DNA of 64,000 nucleotides from the NCBI RefSeq assembly GCF_900103485.1, contig NZ_FNHW01000006.1, positions 1-64,000 on the forward strand, written 5' to 3'. A program made the position numbers and the translations under genes. The stretch is from Fictibacillus solisalsi (GTDB lineage Bacteria > Bacillota > Bacilli > Bacillales > Fictibacillaceae). Shown in pieces: positions 19,666-26,477 of the stretch; the stretch's first letter is position 1; each line of letters begins with the position of its first letter. Under the pieces are notes generated by a model, which searched no databases, had not been told where the DNA came from, and saw nothing but the letters and a program-made list of their open reading frames with translations.

Positions 19666-19770
19666 GCAACCAAAAGTTGCTTTCTATAAATGCAACTAAA
19701 AGTTTCTAAAAAGGGTTGACAGTAACTTTAAGTTGCGTATAATAATAAACATAAGGCAACCAAAAGTTGC
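19666..19770. promoter_or_regulatory. ImmR operator array and divergent promoter
   Basis: Four copies of a 15-bp palindrome with consensus GCAACYAAAAGTTGC: 19666-19680 (perfect), 19692-19706, 19722-19736 and 19756-19770 (perfect). The rightward promoter is TTGACA (19716-19721), 16 bp, TATAAT (19738-19743), and the third palindrome fills its spacer exactly, so a bound repressor would block RNA polymerase. The others can control immR itself. Confidence 0.85.
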
Positions 19771-19785
19771 GAAGGAGGTGAAAAA

Positions 19786-19992
19786 ATGACTCGGCAAGAA
19801 CTACAAAAGTTGTTAACAAAGAAGAGAACTAATTTAGGGTATACGCATCAAGAAATAGCAGATTTACTTGGTACAGGTATTACGAGGCAATATTATGGCA
19901 TGATTGAAAAAGGAGAACGCAGACCCTCTGTAAATATAGCAAAAAAGCTAGGTGAACTTCTTGGGATTAATTGGACCGTTTTTTTTGAATAA
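19786..19992 (+). CDS. Small XRE-family DNA-binding protein
   Basis: A 68-residue protein made almost only of a helix-turn-helix (YTHQEIADLLGTGITRQYYG, then IEKGERRPSVNIAKKLG). It is the first gene of the rightward ICE transcript, right after the ImmR operators, with GAAGGAGGTG before its ATG. It could be a Cro-like antagonist or take the xis position of ICEBs1; the sequence looks Cro-like rather than MerR-like, so the excisionase role is doubtful. Confidence 0.75.
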   Translation: MTRQELQKLLTKKRTNLGYTHQEIADLLGTGITRQYYGMIEKGERRPSVNIAKKLGELLGINWTVFFE

Positions 19993-20022
19993 AAATGCAA
20001 CCTAAGGTTGCTTTTTGTGGAA
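19993..20022 (+). terminator. Hairpin between two small ICE genes
   Basis: AAAAATGCAACC-TAA-GGTTGCTTTTT is a self-complementary hairpin with a T-tract. It is also a near match to the ImmR operator, so it may act as attenuator, operator, or both. Confidence 0.5.
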
Positions 20023-20034
20023 GGAGGAGTTAAT

Positions 20035-20337
20035 ATGCCACAGACAACTATGACCTTTGATCAAATAGAAACAGAGTTTTTAAAAATGCGTTTAGAAAAA
20101 TTAATTCAATCAGCTTATGAAAAAGGTGTAAAAGACGGAATGGGGTGTTTTTCTTATCCTCCAGTACTAAGAAACAGTCATTTAGCTGATATTTTACAAA
20201 TTGCTCCTACAACTGTTATTAAAGTGACGAGTAATCCCTCATTTCCGAGGTTGAAAAATATAAAAGGTCGTTATCCGCGTGATCTTGTTTTTGAATGGAT
20301 ACAAGAGAATTCTACGTACTTAAAGGAAGTGGTTTAA
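20035..20337 (+). CDS. Small ICE protein, possibly DNA-binding/excisionase-like
   Basis: A 100-residue protein starting at ATG 20035 after GGAAGGAGGAG. The C-terminal half (SHLADILQIAPTTVIKVTSN, then YPRDLVFEWIQEN) looks like a winged-helix DNA-binding segment of the DUF771/phage-regulator kind. Its place between regulators and helP makes it an excisionase candidate, but that is inference from position. Confidence 0.55.
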   Translation: MPQTTMTFDQIETEFLKMRLEKLIQSAYEKGVKDGMGCFSYPPVLRNSHLADILQIAPTTVIKVTSNPSFPRLKNIKGRYPRDLVFEWIQENSTYLKEVV

Positions 20338-20747
20338 TGAATTAATAAGAATGTTTTGTCGATTAAGATTGGTTATCTGGAATGGAGTTTGAAAAAGAAT
20401 CTTATCTGAAGGTGTTCTTTGAAAACTACATATAGACAAGAAAGCGACCTTGACTAGAATCAAGAACGCTATTTAGAAGATTAGACACCTTTATTATATG
20501 GCAATCTTGATGAAAAGTCATCCGTTAGTATTGAGTGAATACAGTTATCACTTTCTAAAATACTGTAGCAGGCTAGAAAAAGTGTGCGAAATAGCTGTAT
20601 ACAGCTTGATGGCTATAAATTAGCCTACTAAGGTTGCCATGAAAGGTGAAGAACCAAGAGCGACTTATAAGCGCCATGATGGAATCAGACCCGGAGCGAA
20701 TAAAGAATTAAAACTTAAAGTAAAATAAAATGAAATGGGGAATAAAA
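20338..20747 (+). other. 410-bp structured non-coding leader before helP
   Basis: No convincing gene. Several inverted repeats are visible: CTTGA/TCAAG near 20450, a long-range pair TAGCAGGCTA (20566-20575) with TAGCCTACTA (20621-20630), and inside it the perfect 14-bp palindrome AGCTGTATACAGCT (20593-20606). Together they could fold an RNA leader controlling the conjugation operon, or mark a replication or protein-binding region. Confidence 0.5.
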
Positions 20748-21143
20748 ATGGAATTGAAATATATCGTACCTGACAAAGAAAAGACTTTTGGAGCAATGAA
20801 TTTCTTAGGATATAACCGGGACCGTTTTCAATATGATCGTGTTAATAATCGCCGTACAGATATTTTAGAAGCCCGTGTTTATAATCTAGGGTCAAGTGGT
20901 CAAGGTGGCCAAATTGAAGTAACTATTCCTGGTGATGTTGAATTGAAGGAATTAGATTTTAATGAACCTGTTGAATTGGTGAACCCTATGATTACTTCCT
21001 CTGCTCAAGCTAATGGGAATTTTGCGACTGTTCGATGGACGGTAACTGCGGATGATATTGTTCCATTAAAATCACGTTCAGCAAATACTGGTTCAAATTC
21101 TGCTTCCAAAACTCTTAATCCATCTGGTGATGATAAAAAATAA
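20748..21143 (+). CDS. helP: HelP-like helicase processivity protein (YdcP family)
   Basis: A 131-residue member of the YdcP/DUF961 family. In ICEBs1 HelP works with the host helicase PcrA to unwind element DNA after nicking by NicK, allowing rolling-circle replication and transfer. The conserved TFGAMNFLGYNR and EVTIPG segments are visible. I choose ATG 20748, 7 nt after GGGG; the ATG at 20730 lacks a site. It is the first transfer gene, 33 nt before conQ. Confidence 0.85.
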   Translation: MELKYIVPDKEKTFGAMNFLGYNRDRFQYDRVNNRRTDILEARVYNLGSSGQGGQIEVTIPGDVELKELDFNEPVELVNPMITSSAQANGNFATVRWTVTADDIVPLKSRSANTGSNSASKTLNPSGDDKK

Positions 21144-21176
21144 GAGAGTATATAGATAGCTGTGAAAGGAGGAATC

Positions 21177-22604
21177 ATGATCTTTGAATTTTTTAAAAAT
21201 AAATTGTGGAAATATAGAGGATCTAGGATTAGGCCTCGAATGAGGAACTCTATAAAAAGAGTGGGCGCTTTTATATTTGCGTCTACTTTTTTTATATCCA
21301 TGTTTATCTTTTGGAAAGATCATTTGTTGTATTCCAAAATACTTGAGATTATAGAAGTATTTAACTGGAATGTTCCTTTGGTTTTAAAAAGCGTTATGTT
21401 CTCTATTTTGATAGGTATAGGGACTGTTGTTGTAGCTTATTTTCTTTTTTATGAATGCCTTAAGAAATTGCTTCATAAACAAAAAATTGCACGAATGATT
21501 TTTTCTAACAAGTTTTACGAAAAAGAAAATATCAGAGTGAAGAAGCTTTTTTCGGATGAAACATATTTGAAAGAAAAAATAACGTATTTCCCTAGAATGT
21601 ATTATAGGGTGAAGAATAATTACATTTATATTCGTATTGGCATGGACATGAGCCGTTTTCAAAATCGTTTTCTGGACTTAGGAAAGGATTTAGAGAACGG
21701 CTTGTTTTGTGACCTTGTTGATCAGGAAATGGAGGAAGGTTTTGTCTGCTTTAAATTGCTGTACGACGTTCGTAAAAACCGTATTTCGATTGATGAGGCA
21801 GTAGCTGAGAATGGGAGTTTCCGTTTGATGAAGCATATTTCATGGCATTTTGATAAGTTGCCCCATATGTTAATTGCCGGAGGAACTGGCGGAGGAAAAA
21901 CTTATTTTATACTGACAGTAATTAAAGCCTGCATTGGTGTTGGTGCAGAGGTGAAAATATTAGATCCCAAGCATGCAGATTTAGCTGACTTGGAAGAAGT
22001 GCTTCCAGGAAAGGTTTTTTCAAAAAAGAACGGCATTCTAATGTGTTTGAGGAAGTCGGTTGATAGCATGATGCAAAGAATGGATGAAATGAAGAAGATG
22101 CCGAATTACAAGACAGGTGTAAACTATGCCTATTTAGGCTTGGAGCCTGTTTTCATTTTCTTTGATGAGTATGTCGCATTTATGGACTTACTGGACATGA
22201 AAGAGAGAAATGAAGCCTTATCCTACATGAAACAATTAGTCATGCTGGGAAGGCAGGCCGGTTACTTTCTAGTTTTAGGGGCGCAGCGTCCAGATGCAAA
22301 ATATTTGGTTGACGGTATTCGTGATCAATTTAGTTTTCGGGTTTCACTCGGATTAATGTCTGAAACAGGTTACGGGATGATGTTTGGTGATTGTGATAAA
22401 GCATTCGTCAATAAAAAAGTAACAGGGCGAGGTTATGCAGACATGGGAACAGGAACTGTATTTGAATTTTACAGCCCTTTTGTGCCTAAGGGATATGATT
22501 TTATGCGAGCGATTGAAAACGAGCTGGTGGGAGTGCAGGAGCGCAGGCGACGGCAGTCGCCAGCGGCAGCGAAAGCGACCAAGCGGAACCAGCAGAAGGG
22601 GTGA
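21177..22604 (+). CDS. conQ: Conjugation coupling protein ConQ (FtsK/SpoIIIE family)
   Basis: A 475-residue membrane-anchored ATPase that delivers the relaxase-DNA complex to the mating channel. Two N-terminal membrane segments (about 23-45 and 68-95) precede a P-loop domain with Walker A IAGGTGGGKT (about residue 230) and Walker B FIFFDEY. ATG 21177 follows AAAGGAGG. The C-terminus is Arg/Lys/Ala-rich. It sits directly before nicK, as in ICEBs1. Confidence 0.92.
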   Translation: MIFEFFKNKLWKYRGSRIRPRMRNSIKRVGAFIFASTFFISMFIFWKDHLLYSKILEIIEVFNWNVPLVLKSVMFSILIGIGTVVVAYFLFYECLKKLLHKQKIARMIFSNKFYEKENIRVKKLFSDETYLKEKITYFPRMYYRVKNNYIYIRIGMDMSRFQNRFLDLGKDLENGLFCDLVDQEMEEGFVCFKLLYDVRKNRISIDEAVAENGSFRLMKHISWHFDKLPHMLIAGGTGGGKTYFILTVIKACIGVGAEVKILDPKHADLADLEEVLPGKVFSKKNGILMCLRKSVDSMMQRMDEMKKMPNYKTGVNYAYLGLEPVFIFFDEYVAFMDLLDMKERNEALSYMKQLVMLGRQAGYFLVLGAQRPDAKYLVDGIRDQFSFRVSLGLMSETGYGMMFGDCDKAFVNKKVTGRGYADMGTGTVFEFYSPFVPKGYDFMRAIENELVGVQERRRRQSPAAAKATKRNQQKG

Positions 22605-22614
22605 GCGTTAGCGA

Positions 22615-23673
22615 ATGACTGAACTACAAATACCCCCCCATGCTAACAGGGGGGTAGTAATCGTAAAAGAAGATAAAGAAAACATTGAAAAGCCTTTAAT
22701 ATCAATGGTTGACTATATTCGAGTTACTTTTAAAACACACGATATTGATTATATTCTTGAAAACGTGGTTCATCTAAGAAAAGATTACATGACTGAAAAG
22801 TCATCCGGTTTTTACGGTTACATTGGAACATTTGAGTTAGATCAAATTAAAGTCTTTTATTCAGCGCTTGACGATAACAGAGGTATTCTTGTAGAAATGT
22901 CAGGTAAAGGTTGTCGCCAATTTGAATCTTTTTTGAAATGTCGTAAAAAAACATGGTTTGATTTTTTTCAAGACTGTATAGAAAACAAGGGTACTTTTAC
23001 ACGCTTCGATTTAGCGATTGATGATAAAAGAACGTATTTCTCTATTCCTGAATTGTTGAAAAAAGCCCAAAAGGGCGAATGTATTTCTAGGTTCAGAAAA
23101 TCCGACTTTAATGGCTCTTTTGATTTAGTCGATGGCGGGTTAGGGGGAACAACCATTTATTTTGGGTCTAAAAAATCAGAAGCGTACCTTTGTTTCTATG
23201 AAAAGAACCATGAGCAGTCAGAAAAATATAATATTCCACTGGAAGAGATCGGCGAATGGAACCGTTATGAGTTACGTTTGAAAAATGATAGAGCGCAAGT
23301 TGCTGTGAAGGCTTTAATCACTCAAAAGAATTTAACGTATATCGCTTTAAAGATCATAAATAATTACGTAAGGTTCGTTGATGCTGACGAAAACATCACA
23401 AGAGAGTATTGGAAAACGAGCCCTCTTTGGTCTGAATTTATAGGCGACGTTGAAAAATTGAGTTTGTATACAAAACCTGATGCAGACTTTTACAGGAAGT
23501 CAAGAAACTGGCTTCAAAATTCATGTGCGCCAACCATGAAAATGGTGTTAGAAGTGGATAAACATTTAGGTTCTACTGATCTATCAGACATGATCTTAAA
23601 TGCTGAAATGTCAGATAAACAAGAAAAAATGTTAGAGGTTTTCTTGGCTGAAATCACTGATATGGTGGTTTGA
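22615..23673 (+). CDS. nicK: Relaxase NicK
   Basis: A 352-residue relaxase of the Rep_trans (pT181 replication initiator-like) family. It nicks oriT, stays on the 5' end, and pilots the strand into the recipient; it also starts rolling-circle replication of the excised element. Visible segments are VDYIRVTFKT, FYGYIGTFE, FTRFDLAIDD and GEWNRYELRLK. Its own 5' coding region contains the oriT inverted repeat. The gene starts 10 nt after conQ, without a strong separate promoter. Confidence 0.93.
   Translation: MTELQIPPHANRGVVIVKEDKENIEKPLISMVDYIRVTFKTHDIDYILENVVHLRKDYMTEKSSGFYGYIGTFELDQIKVFYSALDDNRGILVEMSGKGCRQFESFLKCRKKTWFDFFQDCIENKGTFTRFDLAIDDKRTYFSIPELLKKAQKGECISRFRKSDFNGSFDLVDGGLGGTTIYFGSKKSEAYLCFYEKNHEQSEKYNIPLEEIGEWNRYELRLKNDRAQVAVKALITQKNLTYIALKIINNYVRFVDADENITREYWKTSPLWSEFIGDVEKLSLYTKPDADFYRKSRNWLQNSCAPTMKMVLEVDKHLGSTDLSDMILNAEMSDKQEKMLEVFLAEITDMVV
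22632..22655 (+). promoter_or_regulatory. oriT: Origin of transfer (oriT)
   Basis: A 7-bp inverted repeat ACCCCCC (22632-22638) and GGGGGGT (22649-22655) with a 10-nt loop (catgctaaca), inside the first codons of nicK. From memory this is the same arrangement and almost the same sequence as the ICEBs1 oriT, where NicK cuts within the loop side of the repeat. The nick position itself cannot be read from sequence. Confidence 0.9.
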
Positions 23674-24028
23674 AAGTTTTGAAAAGTAGGAGAGTTAACT
23701 TAATCTGTTTTAATCTTTCCTTGTTTTAGGGTGAGGATGGTTGGGGTGTGGGGGTTATCCCCCTCATAGCGTGAATGAATATGGATAAAGGACCATTCTA
23801 TGAACGGTAGCTCTGGCGGTTCGGTGGGTATAATAAATTGAGTAAGTCGACTACTTCAACTCCTCGTTTTAGGTATGTCGGCTTGGCGACAATTTAGCAC
23901 CTACCGAATTTCGGAAAGCAAGGGGAAAAGAGTGGAGATTTTTTTGAGCGATAGCGTTCCAAAGGACAAAAAAATACTACTCGGCCCTTGCTTGGAGAAA
24001 AGCTTAAGGTCATGAAAGGGGAGATTGT
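23674..24028 (+). other. Non-coding region with probable single-strand origin (sso)
   Basis: 355 bp without a gene, just after nicK, where ICEBs1 has sso1. The part 23846-23998 holds AGCAAGGG (23917-23924) and its complement CCCTTGCT (23985-23992) forming a long hairpin. The unpaired region contains TAGCGT (23952-23957), which resembles the CS-6 primer-start box of rolling-circle plasmid sso elements. Smaller hairpins (tgtcggcttggcgaca, gaatttc) lie upstream. Function: to prime complementary-strand synthesis by host RNA polymerase after transfer (inference). Confidence 0.65.
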
Positions 24029-24295
24029 ATGTTCTATGTAAATATAATTAATCGTGCATACCTTGAAAGCGAATTAGAGCGTCATGGGCTTATGGATTTA
24101 GCAGAAGAATTAATTGAGAGAGTAATAGAAAATGTATCCCAATATGATGTATATGAAAGAATTCCTATTTATGTTGTTTCTGTTGTGAATGATGTTCTTA
24201 AGAAGGTGCATGCCCAATTTAATATTCTTGAAAATGAGGGTGAGGAAGAACAGATGAAACTTGTTGAATTTGAGACATTAACCCTTTCAGAATAA
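24029..24295 (+). CDS. Hypothetical small ICE protein
   Basis: An 88-residue soluble, acidic protein with no motif I recognise; helices dominate (ELIERVIENV, VVNDVLKKVHAQF). AAAGGGGAG precedes the ATG. Its place between nicK and conB corresponds to the small ydcS/ydcT/yddA genes of ICEBs1. Function unknown. Confidence 0.7.
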   Translation: MFYVNIINRAYLESELERHGLMDLAEELIERVIENVSQYDVYERIPIYVVSVVNDVLKKVHAQFNILENEGEEEQMKLVEFETLTLSE

Positions 24296-24319
24296 AGTGA
24301 ATGGTGGTGTTTAAACTCT

Positions 24320-24637
24320 ATGACTGCTATTGACAGGGAGTTTAAACGACTAGGTTTCAATGTTGGCATTTCGTTGAAAGTATTTGTCAGAAGTATAAGT
24401 AAAGACTGTATCTTGGTGGTGGAAGGCTCTAGATTAAAAGGATTTTCGGAATATCGTTATACGTTTTATAAAACAAAGCATTTGCCAGATGGTCGAATGA
24501 CGTGTCTAAAAGTTTATATGGAGAATGAAAGTATAAGAAGGGTGTTACCATACGTAGCATCCTTTTTATCATTCTTAGAAAGAATCAAACAGATTAAAAA
24601 GAAGGAGTGTGAAGAAGTTGCTTCAAAAGGAAAATGA
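24320..24637 (+). CDS. Hypothetical small ICE protein
   Basis: A 105-residue basic protein, mixed alpha/beta in appearance, with no recognised domain. Its 3' end overlaps the start of conB by about 20 nt, which suggests coupled translation. By position it corresponds to yddA of ICEBs1. The ribosome site is weak (GGTGGT). Confidence 0.65.
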   Translation: MTAIDREFKRLGFNVGISLKVFVRSISKDCILVVEGSRLKGFSEYRYTFYKTKHLPDGRMTCLKVYMENESIRRVLPYVASFLSFLERIKQIKKKECEEVASKGK

Positions 24638-25682
24638 GTCTGAAAAAAAAGAAGAATCTTTCTTTCGCGCTGTTCATCAAAAATTAAACCGAGTAAAAAA
24701 ACCAGGAAAAGCAAAGAAAGTAGTACCTAAAGATCGCTCGAAAATGGTTGCAGTGACATTATGGGCCTTACTTTCTTCCCTTCTAATATTTTCTCTTTTG
24801 GCTGTTCTACTTTCTGTGAATACACGCTCAGTTATAAATGAAGTAAGAAGAGATTTTAATAAGCCGACAGAAGATGAACAAATACAAATGTCAGTTACAG
24901 CAGCTGAAAATTTTTTATCAGGGTTTATTCATGAATATGTCAATGTGAAAAACGATATGGATTCCATTGAACAAAGGAAAGAGAAGTTGGAAAGTTATAT
25001 GGTTACTAAGGTTGATGGAATTTTTGAAGATGAAAGGAGGTATGATCTAACTGGACTAAAAGGGAATCGTATATTGAATGAATACAACTTGTATAACGTC
25101 AAGAAAGAAAAAGGTTATAACCTTTTTCAATATAAAGTGAACTATACTAATCAGTTTCCAGTGGAAAAAGAAGTGGAGAAAACGGTGAAAGATGGAAAGA
25201 AGGAAAAGAAAGTGAAAGAAAAGGTTATGGAGATTCAAGAAGCAGAAAAACAACTATTATTGAATATTCCTGTAGCGAATAAAGGAGATGCTTTTGCGGT
25301 CAATGCTGTTCCATATTTCACACGGATTTATGATTTAAAAGGAAAAATAATCTCTTTTAAAAAGGAGCATACGAGGGAGGAATATACCGGCTCGAAAAAA
25401 GAGTCTATCGAAAAGTTCTTGCAATCCTTCTTTGAGAAATATGCCTCCCAAAAGAAGGAAGATATGGTTTATATGATGAAAAAGCCAGAATCATTACAAG
25501 ACAGTTTGTCTTTCGGTTATGTAGAGAATGTGAAAATCTTCGAAACGAAAAAAGGCTTTGAAGTTTCTTGTGATGTGGAGTTTAAAGAAAAAGAGAATGA
25601 GATTCCAGTAAAAGAACCCTTCACATTAGAACTGACGGAAACTAGTGGGCAGTTTTATGTAAAAGATCTTAAACACCAATAA
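24618..25682 (+). CDS. conB: Conjugation channel protein ConB (VirB8/TcpC-like)
   Basis: A 354-residue bitopic membrane protein with a charged cytoplasmic N-terminus, one membrane helix (about 47-70) and two extracytoplasmic NTF2-like domains, the layout of TcpC/ConB. It is a structural part of the Gram-positive type IV secretion channel. I choose TTG 24618, 10 nt after GGAG; the GTG at 24609 lies on the ribosome site. conC follows 12 nt later. A lysine/glutamate-rich insert near residues 190-215 looks like a flexible loop. Confidence 0.85.
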   Translation: MLQKENESEKKEESFFRAVHQKLNRVKKPGKAKKVVPKDRSKMVAVTLWALLSSLLIFSLLAVLLSVNTRSVINEVRRDFNKPTEDEQIQMSVTAAENFLSGFIHEYVNVKNDMDSIEQRKEKLESYMVTKVDGIFEDERRYDLTGLKGNRILNEYNLYNVKKEKGYNLFQYKVNYTNQFPVEKEVEKTVKDGKKEKKVKEKVMEIQEAEKQLLLNIPVANKGDAFAVNAVPYFTRIYDLKGKIISFKKEHTREEYTGSKKESIEKFLQSFFEKYASQKKEDMVYMMKKPESLQDSLSFGYVENVKIFETKKGFEVSCDVEFKEKENEIPVKEPFTLELTETSGQFYVKDLKHQ

Positions 25683-25694
25683 GGAGGAGAAAAA

Positions 25695-25940
25695 ATGGAT
25701 CTATTGGTTATTTTAAATGCTACTAACCTGCCTGATTTGAGTGGTGTCGAAACTTGGGGTAAAACGGTTGTTGTACAGTTTATTACCATTGTTGTTATGT
25801 TTATTGCTGCTAAACATGTAATGAAACTGAAATTAGGTGGCGTTCTTGCAGTATGCTGTGTTGGAGGTGCTGTTACTTGGATTATTCAGCACTGGTCTAA
25901 ATTTTCGGGATGGATTGAGGGTTTCATGAATGGTATGTAG
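25695..25940 (+). CDS. conC: Conjugation protein ConC (TcpD-like)
   Basis: An 81-residue membrane protein with two hydrophobic segments, preceded by AAGGAGGAG. Size, topology and position between conB and conD match ICEBs1 ConC. Its function in the channel is not well known, and in ICEBs1 it is dispensable as far as I recall. Confidence 0.75.
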   Translation: MDLLVILNATNLPDLSGVETWGKTVVVQFITIVVMFIAAKHVMKLKLGGVLAVCCVGGAVTWIIQHWSKFSGWIEGFMNGM

Positions 25941-25949
25941 GAGGACGAT

Positions 25950-26477
25950 ATGATGGGTCGCTTCGTCTTTAATTATCGTAAGGCAATGAGAGAACCGAAA
26001 AAAATTCGACAATTAACGGAGCATTATTCCTTGCCTTTCTCGATTGAGCTGATACCTGCGCTGAACTATTTTATTTTTGTTGGACTTTGTTTTGGCTTTT
26101 GGTATGGTGTGAGGATGGTATTTCCTAATGCTTTTGATAAAACATTTATTCTTGTGATATTTGGGATTCCATTGCTTTTCACAACCTTGGTTACAAAAAT
26201 AAAACCAGAAGGAAAAAATATTTATTTATACTTTTTTGATTTGATAAAGTATTATTTCATGATTAAACTTCCTCAAAAAAAGTTTTGTAATGATCGTAAA
26301 GTTGAATTTAGTTATGATGAAGAAATTGAATTTCGCAAATTAGTAAAGGTGGTGGGCATTTCGAATGAAAACAAAAACCCCTATGAAGGCTACACACAAA
26401 AATTTATTGTTGACAAGAACGGGAGACATTTGGGCGTATTACCGAGTGAGAAGCAATTCGATACCTATGCAGAATAA
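25950..26477 (+). CDS. conD: Conjugation protein ConD (TcpE-like)
   Basis: A 175-residue membrane protein with a soluble N-terminus, two hydrophobic segments (about 36-55 and 62-82) and a soluble C-terminal half. It matches ConD/TcpE of the Gram-positive mating channel. AGGAGG lies before the ATG pair at 25950. Its last 113 nt also encode the start of ConE in another frame. Confidence 0.82.
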   Translation: MMGRFVFNYRKAMREPKKIRQLTEHYSLPFSIELIPALNYFIFVGLCFGFWYGVRMVFPNAFDKTFILVIFGIPLLFTTLVTKIKPEGKNIYLYFFDLIKYYFMIKLPQKKFCNDRKVEFSYDEEIEFRKLVKVVGISNENKNPYEGYTQKFIVDKNGRHLGVLPSEKQFDTYAE

